From Stentor roeselii (lineage: Eukaryota; Ciliophora; Heterotrichea; Heterotrichida; Stentoridae): a DNA stretch of 64,000 nt. The stretch's first letter is position 1, and each line of letters begins with the position of its first letter. Positions 47,630 to 58,231 of the stretch are shown here, one piece after another. The stretch is taken from contig RSEH01000208.1 in the NCBI GenBank assembly GCA_006503475.1, positions 23,197 through 87,196 of the forward strand, in the 5' to 3' direction. The notes beneath the pieces are model-generated. The model was not told the DNA's origin, made no database searches, and saw only the letters and a program-made list of their open reading frames with translations. The position numbers and the translations under genes are program-made.

Positions 47630-48529
47630 TTAAATACTGTCCAACACGCGGTAGCTTGCCTCATAAGCCATGAAAAACAGCGCTTGGGTCGGAATGACCT
47701 TAACTAAAGTAATCCCCAATCCCCTATAAAACCCTTTAAACCCTTCATTTCCCCAGATATCCTTAATACAATTGAAAACTCCTGAATAAATCATCTTTCC
47801 TCCAACTTTTCCCTGAATTTGACTAGCTTTCATAGGAATAGCTGAAATAAACTGTTCTTGCTGCAGGCGCATCTTCAACAAGACAACAGGAAAGAAAAAA
47901 GAACAAGCGAGGCACTTGCTAGCCGAGCCAGAAAACCCAGAATTCAAATTCAAGTCTTCAAAAACTCTTCTTTCCTTAATACTTTCATATAAATACATGG
48001 AAAGTGTCCCGTCAAAAGCCAAAAGCAATCCAACGCTATATCCTCTCCAAAACCCAGAAATTCCATCAACTTTAAAAGTTTTCACTAAAGACTCTACAGT
48101 ATCACGAAGCCAATTTTCACTGTTTTGTAGAAGTAAAGCACGAGTTTTCACTACAAATAAAGGATTTGACATGAAATTGCCCAAAATTGCGCTTTGAGCT
48201 GCTACTGAAAACTTGTAAAGCTCGTAATTGTCTTTTCGGAAGGATTCTGAAGGAAGTTTCTTGAAATACTCGTAGATGAAGAAGTAGTTTGCCCAGGCGA
48301 TACTTGCGGATAACTGTAAATGGAAACCTCGGTAAAGGTAACGAAGACCTTTTTGACGCATTGAGTGGAAGAGGGATAAAGTCGATGGGTAGAATGGGAT
48401 TGAGTTGCGGGATTTACTTTCGGAGACTATCATGTGAACTTTCATCTTTTCTAAAGGGAATAATGTCATTGTTGCACAGCCTGCTATGAAACCGGAGACA
48501 CTTGATTTCCAGGATGATTTTTCTTTCAT
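47630..48529 (-). CDS. Mitochondrial carrier family (SLC25) transporter
   Basis: 299 residues with three tandem carrier repeats. Signature P-x-[DE]-x-x-[KR] is seen as FPLEKMKVHM in repeat 1 and as the degenerate NPLFVVKTRAL in repeat 2; repeat 3 has FFPVVLLKMRLQ. Each is followed by a G-x-x-G-type matrix helix (RYLYRGF, SGFWRGY, KGFYRGL). Six membrane spans are expected in the inner mitochondrial or peroxisomal membrane. The pattern around GLRYLYRGFHLQLSASIAWANYFF is similar to SLC25A32/SLC25A17-type FAD, folate or cofactor carriers, but the substrate is not certain. Its stop is only two bases from the synaptojanin stop, so the 3' ends of the two transcripts must overlap. Confidence 0.9.
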   Translation of the reverse strand: MKEKSSWKSSVSGFIAGCATMTLFPLEKMKVHMIVSESKSRNSIPFYPSTLSLFHSMRQKGLRYLYRGFHLQLSASIAWANYFFIYEYFKKLPSESFRKDNYELYKFSVAAQSAILGNFMSNPLFVVKTRALLLQNSENWLRDTVESLVKTFKVDGISGFWRGYSVGLLLAFDGTLSMYLYESIKERRVFEDLNLNSGFSGSASKCLACSFFFPVVLLKMRLQQEQFISAIPMKASQIQGKVGGKMIYSGVFNCIKDIWGNEGFKGFYRGLGITLVKVIPTQALFFMAYEASYRVLDSI

Positions 48530-49342
48530 TTTTTAGATATTATGTAGAGGATGGATTTTGGGTTGAAGAGGTTAGAAGTAGAGTGATTTGAATTTGGATT
48601 GATAAAGATTTGAATTTAAGAAATTGCAAATATCAAGTGGAAGATTGGAAGAATTTTTAGAAATATAATTTTAGGTAAATTTAGACATCGAAAAACTATT
48701 AAGAGGATCATTCGGTTATCTCTTAAATTCGGTATTTTTTTCATAAAGTTTTTTTTAAAAGTATTAGAGAAAAATAGTAAATTTGTTTAAGTAGACTTGA
48801 AGAAAGTCTTTAATACTTCATTTGAACCTCTGTAGTAAAAAAAATTAAATTTCATAAACTTTATCAGTGATTATAATGATTTTACCTGAATCACTCTTTG
48901 AAGGATAAGAATAATGACTAGGTAATTTTTCCGTTTTTAAAGAATTAGGCCATGACACTTTTGTGTGATTTATGAACTTTAGTAGATTTTAAAGATTTCA
49001 GGCTTTAGGCGGTAATTCAAACCTTGTTCATGCAATTTTTACTAATCTCAAACTCGCCTTTTAAGTGTGTGAAAGTTTTGTCTAAACTTCATTGATATGG
49101 AAGATCTTCTGCCTTTATATTGTGGTTGAAAGTGGAATGTCTGAAATGTTTTGAGAATCATTATTCTGTAATGATATCTAGTATGATTTAGGAAATTTTT
49201 CAAGGTTAAGGTGTTATTCGATAGCTGATGTAAATCCTATACTATATCAAACTATAATTATTTGTTCACAATATCATCTGACGTTATTATACCATCAAAC
49301 AACCTGCACTTAATAATTAATTCTAAACTAAATTCCCCTAAT
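48530..49342. other. Intergenic ~0.8 kb, no gene seen
   Basis: G/T-rich for ~80 bp next to the carrier start, A/T-rich thereafter. No ORF above ~40 codons and no recognisable RNA. It marks the switch from the dense left part of the window to a sparser right part. Confidence 0.6.
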
Positions 49343-52300
49343 CTAAATAGTCTTTTTTTCTTCTAATTGTAGATCAAATCGCTGCATTTCTATTTTCGAA
49401 GCAGGAATCACATCTTTTTTATCATCAAGATTTTGTTTTAGAAATTTTGGACATATTTTCTTTTGGCAGAAGTAAATAATTAAAGTTATAATCATAAAAA
49501 AATTGCTTGCTAAAATCAATATTGCAATTTTAATATAATTTTCTTTCTCATCATCTCTATTCTGACTTAGTGTAAACCCTACTGAACAGTCAATATCTGT
49601 AGTACACTTAATAAATATCTCAATTGTACAACTCTCTGAAGGGCAGTACTGTTTTATTTCTTCACTATATAAGTAATATACTGGTTCATATTCATATTTA
49701 CTTTCATGAGCGTACAATCTATCCTGAGGACGTTCAATTTCCAGAGCTTTATTCCTGTCTTGAATTCTATATTTCCAAAAATACATATAGTTGGAATATT
49801 TCTGATAATCAATGATGGTTATAATCAACTTGCGCTTAGCAGAAATATTACAATAGTAGTATCCAGGTTTACCTTCATCTCTTTTAACAATTTTATTTAA
49901 TTTTATCTGAACTGGATCAATAGGGCTATCAGCCACCATTATATTAATATATCCAGGTAATATTGAATCGCTGCTTATTTCAACTTTAATAACTATATCT
50001 AAGTAGCATTCAGTATAGTTAACTATCTGTTCAGTATCATTTAAGTTTAAGCATCTGTCTTTATAGTCCTCCCAGAAAAGGATATCTTTCTGATTTATAT
50101 CACCAACTCCTGTATTGTTCATTAATAGATGATAATCCTTATACATATCAGTACTTCCTGAAAATGAAATTAAAATATCTCTATAATTTTTAGATATAGG
50201 GTATGTTAAATTTATATATCCACTATTGTATATAGTTAGATTCATTTCTTGATTTGGATATAAAAGGATTTTTTCTTCAAATTTTTGAGTTTGAGAATAT
50301 TGAATTAGATATACTGCAGACTTGTCAAAAATGAATTCTTCACCTTCAACAAGTACAAGAATCTTATTTTCATATTTATTCAAACGATTGTCAGATTTCA
50401 TATAAAAAAACAAAGAATCATTAATAAAACTTATGTTTTGGTCAATCCATATATAATCATCTATATTAATTTTTTCTCTTAATTTTTCAGAGGTTCCGGC
50501 AATTGAAAATTTGACTTTTCCTAAAATCGGTGTCACTTTTATCTCAATTTCTGATTGACTCACACTGATACTAAAGAAATAAATTTGATAGTTTTGTTCA
50601 GATATATTATAGACCAAATCTTGAATTGGAGTATTAACATTGATCTCTATAAGTTTATCATAAGTAATTTTTTCTATGGAGGCAGTAACTGAAAACCAGT
50701 ATTCTTGAGCTTCTGAGGCGGAATAGTCTTGCTCTGTATATAAAGCATATTTTCCTTTAGCTGAGGAAAAATCTAAGCCTCTTGTCCAAGTAAATTCATG
50801 TGAATTATGAACCATTGCATATTTTCCTCCAAGAGAAGAATATTCCGAGTTAGAGTAGATTGGAACTCCTTCACCTAATGCAGTCACTTTAAAAATTACT
50901 TTGGAAGATGAAAAGTCACTGATAGAAAAATTTATGATGTCATTAGTTTTGAGATTTACAGTCTTTCCAGGTGATAGTTTGAAATGATTTTTTGTTGAAG
51001 TTATGTCTAACTGGTAATTTGATTTTTCTGTCTTTCCAAGAATTCCTATGATATAAGAACACTTTGAAGGGTCCTGGCAATTTTTAGGATAATGAGGAAT
51101 TTCGATGTATTCATTTCCTTCATTTAATGAGGAAGAAAAGATGTCTATCGGATTATCGATTTCATTTTCTGTAAATTCACAATTTGATATATCAGTTTTA
51201 CAGACTTTTGCGTATAAGTCTGAGTTTCCAGTTAAAACATCGAGGAAAATCATTATTTTTGATTCAATTTCTAAGTATTCAAATGTAAAATAGGTGATTT
51301 GATTTTCGTATGTCACACCACTTTCAGGATAATTTATGGGGATTTTATGATACTTTGATTTAGAGTTTTCATAAAAAAGACTATAAAACATTATTCCAGA
51401 GCCGAAGACTCTTATAAAATATTTACCTGTAGTTTTCCCTAATTTCACTCTATCTTCTGGGTTAATAATAACAGCGATTTTCAGCTGATATGCAGATGCA
51501 AAATCAAAGTTCTCATCTGAAATATTCTCTAAATGACTGATTAAAATATATCCATTTCCATTCGATGTTTCTAAGCTAATTTTTGCTATTTCATCACTAG
51601 TTTCGATATCAACGAAATACAATTCAGAACCTTGGCCAATTGTTATAATGCTTTTTTGAATCTTTCCCAATACAAGTTGTTTTTGTTCTCCAGTAGTAGT
51701 CTTTACCATAATATAAAAAATTTCATCTAGAAAATAATCATTACCAGATAGAATATCAACATATACCAGAAATTTCGACCCTATTCTAACATCTGAAGTT
51801 CTATACTCAGAATTTCCGCTCCAAGTTTTAAATACTGGTTCGGTATTAGTTTCATCTGGGATTTCATCCAAGTCTTTCGTAATGTACATCAGAATGTTGT
51901 TAGTTGTTGTAAGGCAGATTGAAAGGAAGTCTAAGTTTGAGTTCTCAACATCAAATGAAAAAAGATGAAAACTGTCGTTAGTAACTTTTAGTTCTCTGTT
52001 TTGAATCATTTTAACAGCTTTCTCTGTGACTCTAACAGTGATTTGAAATCTGCAAAAGTACTCACTCGTAAGTACAAAGTAAATTTTTGATTTACGAATG
52101 AGGACAAAATATATTTCAAAATTATTCTCAGGGTAAATGTCAAATATTCCTTCATATTCAGATTCTGTCGGTATCGAATCAATTCCAACCTTCAATATTG
52201 CTGAGGTTCCATTATTTTCTTCCATAATCAAATTATGATTGATTCGAGTGTCTCCAATAGTAAAGTCCTTTAAGTCCATCACAAAAACTAAAGATTCTTG

Positions 52301-52405
52301 TTTACTTGGATCAAGATTAGCTTCCTCTTGCTTGTTGTTTAAAAGGGTTATCTGGTTCCCTAAAGCTATTCCTACGAGCACGAAAGCTAACATTATTACA
52401 GCCAT
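49343..52405 (-). CDS. Large type I membrane protein with repetitive beta-rich ectodomain (1,020 aa)
   Basis: Not recognised by name. Signal peptide MAVIMLAFVLVGIALG, then a ~930-residue ectodomain with many N-glycosylation sequons, and one transmembrane span (IKIAILILASNFFMIITLIIYF) near the C-terminus. A ~45-residue charged cytosolic tail begins CQKKICPKF. The ectodomain has recurring ~100-residue beta-type segments with the phrase F-V-D-I-x-S-G-N-x-x (YVDILSGNDY, FLDVLTGNSD) followed by short acidic turns. This suggests tandem sandwich modules like PPC-type domains. Cys pairs are sparse. This looks like one of the large surface proteins expanded in ciliates. Adhesion, surface coat or receptor roles are possible; none is shown. 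Gene ends and orientation are certain. Confidence 0.82.
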   Translation of the reverse strand: MAVIMLAFVLVGIALGNQITLLNNKQEEANLDPSKQESLVFVMDLKDFTIGDTRINHNLIMEENNGTSAILKVGIDSIPTESEYEGIFDIYPENNFEIYFVLIRKSKIYFVLTSEYFCRFQITVRVTEKAVKMIQNRELKVTNDSFHLFSFDVENSNLDFLSICLTTTNNILMYITKDLDEIPDETNTEPVFKTWSGNSEYRTSDVRIGSKFLVYVDILSGNDYFLDEIFYIMVKTTTGEQKQLVLGKIQKSIITIGQGSELYFVDIETSDEIAKISLETSNGNGYILISHLENISDENFDFASAYQLKIAVIINPEDRVKLGKTTGKYFIRVFGSGIMFYSLFYENSKSKYHKIPINYPESGVTYENQITYFTFEYLEIESKIMIFLDVLTGNSDLYAKVCKTDISNCEFTENEIDNPIDIFSSSLNEGNEYIEIPHYPKNCQDPSKCSYIIGILGKTEKSNYQLDITSTKNHFKLSPGKTVNLKTNDIINFSISDFSSSKVIFKVTALGEGVPIYSNSEYSSLGGKYAMVHNSHEFTWTRGLDFSSAKGKYALYTEQDYSASEAQEYWFSVTASIEKITYDKLIEINVNTPIQDLVYNISEQNYQIYFFSISVSQSEIEIKVTPILGKVKFSIAGTSEKLREKINIDDYIWIDQNISFINDSLFFYMKSDNRLNKYENKILVLVEGEEFIFDKSAVYLIQYSQTQKFEEKILLYPNQEMNLTIYNSGYINLTYPISKNYRDILISFSGSTDMYKDYHLLMNNTGVGDINQKDILFWEDYKDRCLNLNDTEQIVNYTECYLDIVIKVEISSDSILPGYINIMVADSPIDPVQIKLNKIVKRDEGKPGYYYCNISAKRKLIITIIDYQKYSNYMYFWKYRIQDRNKALEIERPQDRLYAHESKYEYEPVYYLYSEEIKQYCPSESCTIEIFIKCTTDIDCSVGFTLSQNRDDEKENYIKIAILILASNFFMIITLIIYFCQKKICPKFLKQNLDDKKDVIPASKIEMQRFDLQLEEKKTI

Positions 52406-53269
52406 TAAACAGAGTACTTGATTTAATTTTTGTCAAAGGAATACTTTTTGTATATGCATTCAATATTTCCAGGAGAAAGTTAAATTACTTATGAGGAATG
52501 TTTTATTATGTTGCAGATTAACTCTTTTCAATGATTTTGATTTTACAGGAGGTTGTTTGGAATGAACTTAAGTAGGTTATTTAAAAATACTCTTAACTAA
52601 GGTCTTGTTGATAGAAAGGGTTTTAGACTTTTTAAACTTCATCGAGATATTGATTAGATTAGGAAAACAATTTAAAGAGAAGGAAGTAAAAGCTGAAGAT
52701 AAGTTTCTATGCATTTTTAGGGGGATTTACTTGGTTTAACCTCAAGATTTGTTGTTTTAAGAGATTGCATAAGATTCAATATTCGAAAATCATTCATAAG
52801 TAAAATCTAAGACAAGCATTTCGAATGTTGGAGAGAGGATAATTCGCCCAGTTTAGATTACAGAAAAAAATTAGACGATAATTTTTGAGATCAGAATGAT
52901 TTAATCCCTAATCACTTTCAGAAATAAATACGACAATAGTTATCAGAGTGTGAAGAGAGGGTGATTCGCTTACTTGAATTTTAAGAAATATTCGATTAAT
53001 TTCTTACAAAAGTAAATAAAACTCAAGAATTATAAAATCTTTGAAGTGAGAGAAAGTTGACAATAAGGATTTCGGAGTAAACAAGAGAATGTTATTTGTT
53101 TAATTTCAAGTACAGTATATGATTGAAGGGATATTTTTATGATTTCTTGAGGCTATAATTGATCTGATTGATCTCAGCAAGCTTAAATATCTCATTCAGT
53201 GCTTAAGTGTCAATCTGGTAATAGTTCAATCTTAATTTTTCAATTGTTAAGAGTAAAAATACTTTATAA
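52406..53269. other. Intergenic ~0.86 kb, no gene seen
   Basis: A/T-rich. Two loosely similar segments (GAGAGGATAATTCGCC near 52834 and GAGAGGGTGATTCGCT near 52955) may be an old duplication, but the similarity is short. CTTTATAA abuts the ATG at 53270. Confidence 0.5.
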
Positions 53270-53818
53270 ATGTCTTTAAAAACTACTAAAAAAGAAAACC
53301 TTTTGATAAAAGTATTTATTATTGGAGATTCTGGTGCTCACAAGGAAATGATTCACATTGTTTTAATGAAAAAGCTAAACCAAGGTTACCAGATCCCAAG
53401 AGTAGGAATTGATTTCACAAGGATTTTTTTGACGCTCGAGAATATCCTTATTAAATTCCAGCTGGTAAGCATTACTTAGTGGCATACAGCAGGACAAGAA
53501 AGATTCAAATCATTCACTGATACTTATTTCAAAGGAGCACAAGCGATTTTGGCTGTTTTTTCAGCATCATCTCATAATTCATTTGATTTTATTGTTAAAA
53601 CTGTTGAGAAAATTAAAAAAATGAGAATGCCAGGAATTAAAGCTATACTTCTGCTTGGGTTTATGGATGAAGGAGAAAGAGAAGTTACTATAGATGAAGC
53701 TAGGGATGCGGCTCTTAATCTTGGAATAACATATATTGAAGCGAAATTTGATAATAGGAAGCAAATAAAGGAGGCACTTAGAATTCTTGGAAATCAAATC
53801 ATTGAAAATTTTGATTAG
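53270..53818 (+). CDS. Atypical Rab-like small GTPase with degenerate nucleotide motifs; one 15-nt intron
   Basis: Exons 53270-53464 and 53480-53818 join across GTAAGCATTACTTAG (in frame, ending in TAG) to give 177 residues. The exon junction falls just before switch II, which reads WHTAGQERFKSF, clearly Rab. However, the P-loop is GDSGAHKEM instead of GDSGVGK[ST], the WD of switch II is WH, and the NKxD motif reads GFMDEG. There is no C-terminal Cys for prenylation (IIENFD end). It keeps Rab length and helices but probably binds nucleotide poorly and is not lipidated. It could be a pseudo-GTPase scaffold or an early-stage decaying copy. A second Rab-like relic lies at ~63.4 kb. Confidence 0.82.
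53465..53479 (+). other. 15-nt spliceosomal intron (phase 0) in the Rab-like gene
   Basis: GTAAGCATTACTTAG, with A at position 10. It carries an in-frame TAG; removal joins IKFQL to WHTAGQERF, restoring the Rab switch II block. Confidence 0.95.
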
Positions 53819-54283
53819 GATTATCAGGTAAATTTAAATATCAGAATTTCATAAATATCAGAATTAGATGAGGCTTATACAAAGCTGATTTATATGATAG
53901 GATTCTAGAAATATAACAAGATTATCTATACCTTTATTAAACATAAATTTATCATTCTTCAAGAGAGTTTAAAGTTAATAAATCCAGAACATCTCAAAAA
54001 AACAATATAAAAATTATTGAAACTTAGAAGATACGAAAAGATTAAGACTTTATTTATTTCTGCAAAGATAATCACAGATCAAGGGCATGCATTCAATTAA
54101 TTAGTTATCTAGTATCAAGACTTTACTAGTTGAAAATTATGAAAAAAATATCCCAGTTGAAAGCGATTCGACTTTCAAGTAGTCCAAACTTGAATAAGAT
54201 CCATAAAATGACCAAAACTTAGTCTTACTAAATCTTAATTCTTTATCCCATAATCCATCTAAACATTATGTTATTTCTGATAA
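53819..54283. other. Intergenic, no gene seen
   Basis: 465 bp, A/T-rich; C/A-rich over the ~40 bp before the ATG at 54284. No structure recognised. Confidence 0.55.
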
Positions 54284-57200
54284 ATGCTTTTATTGTTCTT
54301 TTCTATGAATTGTTTAGCACAATCAATGAAATCAACTCTTCTAATCCACGGTCCAAAGACTCCTACAACGTTAAAATCCAACTTCAACAATACAATCCAA
54401 CAATATCTATCCTCTAGTTGCGATTCAATCGACTTCTCATCAATAGTCTTTCCATCATTAATCCTCGACATCTCTCTCGACCCAAGCCTATTCCCAATCC
54501 TTGATTCAATTTCCAATTACTTCAAAGTCCCTCACCTAACAATAACCAAAACATCAGAGCTTCAGTTCTCATCTAATCGATTCTTTGTTTTCCCGCCAAC
54601 GAGTCAAGAAGCCGGGTCATTGATGGCCATGATAAAATATTTTGAATGGGAAAAATTTTCAGTTCTTTCATCAAACTCAGAAGAAAATTTGAATATTTTA
54701 GAGAAATTAAGTGATTTTTACCCTGATATCCAAGTGAAAAAATATATTTATAATAAAAATATTAATGAAGATGAACTTGATTTTTTAATTAAAAGACTTG
54801 TCAAAGCAGCAGGGGTAAAAAATTTAGTTGTTTTGGATCAAGGGGATTCTTTGGAACTTTGTATTAAATTGATTAAGTTGAGGAAGTTGGAAATGTTTGG
54901 GAATTACTTTTTGTTTGGATTGGGGAATTTTTATTATGGAGTTGAAGGAGCTGTTGAACTTGCTTATGAGGTTGGGAAAGATGCAAGATCTATTGAGGAA
55001 TTTTATATTGAAGTACTTAACTATCTCATCAGTAAGTTAAAAACTTTTACCTTTTACAACTTAAATGAAATATGCAGTGAGCACCTTTGTCTGAAAGATT
55101 TTTTAATCGTTAATGTGAAGAATGGTTTTAAAGAAATAGTTGGCACTGTGAAAGAATCAATAAAAATAACTAAACCATTATTGTTTTCAGGTAATAATAC
55201 AAATATGAAAACTAGGAATTCAAAGAAAAAGTTGCCTATAATGATTGCGAATGGGACAGCTGAACCAAATGGCCTTATTATTAAAAAAACTTCTTATTCC
55301 TTTAATGGAGCTCTTTATGCTGCTGAACTAGTCAAATCAGATAAAGATTTTGAAGATTTTGAATTTGTGTTTATTCCTACAGACTGCGGAAATCTTTACT
55401 ATGACTTACCTTGGTGCAAATCGTGCTTATCAAAACACATAAAAGATCTCGGCCTTGTCTATATAACTGGCTTTTGGAGAGAATCGAGTATGGCCAATTA
55501 TCTGAGTTTAAAAGAAATGAATATTTTTCTTCCACAAATATCTACTTCATCTGGTACTGGTTATATGGATAACAAAACCTTATACCCGGAATTTATAAGA
55601 ATGACTGGAGATGGTTATCTATTCATTCAAAACTCACTGCTTATGTTTAAGGTCTTTAATTGGCATGATATGATACTACTTACAGGTAATAGTACCATGG
55701 ATAGACTGATGTATAGCCTCTATGCTAAGATTTTTGAAGATATTGGTATTAATATAATAAACTCTGAAGAATATAGATTTTTTCCAGAGAATTACACTAG
55801 GAATGATTTCGAAAAGTATAGGTATTTTTTTGAATATATTAGAAACACGAAATGCAGAGTGGTATTTATATTTATCACTTACTATGCTGAAATACTTGAA
55901 GGACTTTATGATGTCGGATTAAGAAGAGGAGATCTTATCATCGTTTCATACATAGTGAGTTTTTATTCCACAGAAGACAATATAAATGAAAAACTCGTTG
56001 AAAAACACTTGGAATTATTAGATGGTAGCCTATCTATTTCATCACGAGAATATAAATCAGATTTTGGAAAAATTATAGAAAAAGAATTAAAAAAAAAATT
56101 TTCTCCTATAATCAACATGTGCAATACTTTTGATACATTTTTAACTGTAAGTAATTCTTTAAAATATCTGATCATCAAAGGAGAAGACTATGAAAACCCT
56201 TACTCTATTATAGAGGCTATGATTAGCCAAAGGTTTACAGGATGTAGTGGAGATGTTTACTTCAAGAATAATCAGAACGTTAGAGTATTACAATCAGCAA
56301 CTTTCTTTCAGTTTGTAGTTAACTCAACTACAAATAAATTTGACTATATTCAATTTTTAGAAGTAAGCAAGTTTTTCATTTTAGCTGCTGAAAAAATCAA
56401 CGAGGCCTCTTGGGCCACAGATGATGGCTCTACTCCAAGTAACTACAGAATATCAAGTTATTGTGTATATTCAAAATATAAGCAAAGATCTAAATATGGT
56501 TTACTAATGATGCATACAATTTCTATAATACTTTTCATAATCACTGCAATTGTTGCCTATTTCTCTCAAAAAAATTTTGATGAACCTATTCCAGAATTAG
56601 TAGGTAAAACACTTCCAAGTTACCAAGACGTTATTTATCAATTTTACTTGATATGTGAGTTTTTCCAGATAATTGCATTGGATGTTCAAAGCGGGATCAT
56701 CAGTTCTATTTCAAGAGACTATAACTATTTTCTAGGTCTAGATCTTGTAACATTTTACAACTTCAAAAACAATCAATTTTGGATTTTCCATATATGGCTT
56801 ATAGTACTAACCTCAATATATTCTTCTACTGTGATCATCACGTACTTTATAGAAAAAAAATATAAAAACATTTTAAAGAATTTCGAATATGTGATTGAAA
56901 ATTGTTTACCTTTCATAGCCCATGTTGGATTCATGCCACTGATTTTAATGTTGATGAATATTTATAAATGCGAAGAAGGATTAACAAATAAAATAACTGA
57001 CTCATTTTTATCAAAAGACTGTTCAGAGTACTGTTACAATGGAAAACATTTAAAATATGTAACAGTTTCAAGCATATCCTTAATCATTTTTCTAATAATT
57101 TCTACATTTTTCAAACCTTTTTGGCAAACCATCCAAGTCGGTCTTAGGCTCAGGACAAGTTCGAAGTATTTATCAATCCTGAGCATTTCACAACTTCTTC

Positions 57201-57634
57201 TTGTTTTACTTAAAGTCAACCTGGAGCCTTACAGTAAAGTGATCAGTGGTTATCTGATTTGTTCAGTGATTTTATGCATGATTTTTTTTGCCTTTAAAAT
57301 GAAACCATTCAATTATGGAAAAATTACCAGATATCAAATTATTTCGCTTTTGATGAGTTTTTGGGTAATTTTAGTTAGTACAACATTTGAGTTTATTTCT
57401 TCAGAGAAGTTTTCTATGTTGGCTTTATTCGGTGGATTGTGTCTTATCTGTGGGATAGGCTTGAAAATTTCTGATAATTCGAGGGAGGTTTTTATTTCTG
57501 ATAATCCTAACTTGATACCTGATTTGATTAAATTTCAATTCGGTCCAGATCAAAATCGTGTTAGACCTGAGTCTAGGTACCTAGCGGATGAAGATAGTGA
57601 GAATAGTTTGGTAGAGCATCATAATAATAGTTAA
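54284..57634 (+). CDS. Double periplasmic-binding (ANF/Venus-flytrap-like) multi-pass receptor, copy 1
   Basis: A 1,116-residue protein with signal peptide MLLLFFSMNCLAQS. The ectodomain holds two consecutive type I periplasmic-binding-like lobes. One is at ~17-290, with SLILDISLDPSLFPIL, PHLTITKTSEL and FEWEKFSVLSSNSEENLNIL. The other is at ~315-700, with FNGALYAAEL, a Cys-containing YYDLPWCKSCLSKH loop, FLPQISTSSGTGYM and FKVFNWHDMILLTGNS. The last two are the family's substrate-cleft and lobe-2 signatures also seen in class C GPCR ectodomains. About eight or nine hydrophobic spans follow (~740-1050), then a short charged tail. The membrane part does not match the standard class C heptahelix by eye. 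Probably a surface chemoreceptor. A paralogue follows at 58232. Confidence 0.82.
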   Translation: MLLLFFSMNCLAQSMKSTLLIHGPKTPTTLKSNFNNTIQQYLSSSCDSIDFSSIVFPSLILDISLDPSLFPILDSISNYFKVPHLTITKTSELQFSSNRFFVFPPTSQEAGSLMAMIKYFEWEKFSVLSSNSEENLNILEKLSDFYPDIQVKKYIYNKNINEDELDFLIKRLVKAAGVKNLVVLDQGDSLELCIKLIKLRKLEMFGNYFLFGLGNFYYGVEGAVELAYEVGKDARSIEEFYIEVLNYLISKLKTFTFYNLNEICSEHLCLKDFLIVNVKNGFKEIVGTVKESIKITKPLLFSGNNTNMKTRNSKKKLPIMIANGTAEPNGLIIKKTSYSFNGALYAAELVKSDKDFEDFEFVFIPTDCGNLYYDLPWCKSCLSKHIKDLGLVYITGFWRESSMANYLSLKEMNIFLPQISTSSGTGYMDNKTLYPEFIRMTGDGYLFIQNSLLMFKVFNWHDMILLTGNSTMDRLMYSLYAKIFEDIGINIINSEEYRFFPENYTRNDFEKYRYFFEYIRNTKCRVVFIFITYYAEILEGLYDVGLRRGDLIIVSYIVSFYSTEDNINEKLVEKHLELLDGSLSISSREYKSDFGKIIEKELKKKFSPIINMCNTFDTFLTVSNSLKYLIIKGEDYENPYSIIEAMISQRFTGCSGDVYFKNNQNVRVLQSATFFQFVVNSTTNKFDYIQFLEVSKFFILAAEKINEASWATDDGSTPSNYRISSYCVYSKYKQRSKYGLLMMHTISIILFIITAIVAYFSQKNFDEPIPELVGKTLPSYQDVIYQFYLICEFFQIIALDVQSGIISSISRDYNYFLGLDLVTFYNFKNNQFWIFHIWLIVLTSIYSSTVIITYFIEKKYKNILKNFEYVIENCLPFIAHVGFMPLILMLMNIYKCEEGLTNKITDSFLSKDCSEYCYNGKHLKYVTVSSISLIIFLIISTFFKPFWQTIQVGLRLRTSSKYLSILSISQLLLVLLKVNLEPYSKVISGYLICSVILCMIFFAFKMKPFNYGKITRYQIISLLMSFWVILVSTTFEFISSEKFSMLALFGGLCLICGIGLKISDNSREVFISDNPNLIPDLIKFQFGPDQNRVRPESRYLADEDSENSLVEHHNNS

Positions 57635-58231
57635 AAGAGAATTAATAAATTATAAACTTCTTTAAAATGATGAATAATTGTAAACCTTCAAAATAAAACT
57701 TCTGGAGATTTTGTATAAGATTCATGAAATTACTTAGTTTCAATAGTGATTGAAAAAATATTCAAGATCACTAATATTCCATATAAAAGTACCTATAAAA
57801 AGTTAATATTGTCTTACTATTTATATCTGCCATGAAATCATAAAACATATTATAACCAAAGATATCAAATATTAATCTTACTGGTAGTATTATTGAAATT
57901 TTCTTAAGATTTCAGCTAAAAGAGATTTTTAATAATCAGGTCTGGTTTAAAGTGTTTATCTTTCTAATACTCATCCTTGCTTAAAATAATCTTCTCGTTT
58001 TCTGGTATTAGGCCAAACTGATGCCAATCAAATAATCATCACCTCCAAAAAACATTACAATCTAAGAAACGATAACTAATCCAAGCTCATAAACCAATCG
58101 CATTTAAATTTCAAACTAAATTCAATAAATGCTCTAATTCTAAATACAATCAAAATCTCTTATCCAACTAAATCAACCATGAGTATTCAACAACTATAAT
58201 CCCTTATCTCCATCCTAAATAAATTACAAAA
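57635..58231. other. Spacer between the two receptor genes, no gene seen
   Basis: 597 bp, A/T-rich, turning C/A-rich over the last ~220 bp before the second receptor ATG. No obvious homology to the spacer upstream of the first receptor beyond the C/A-rich leader. Confidence 0.55.
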
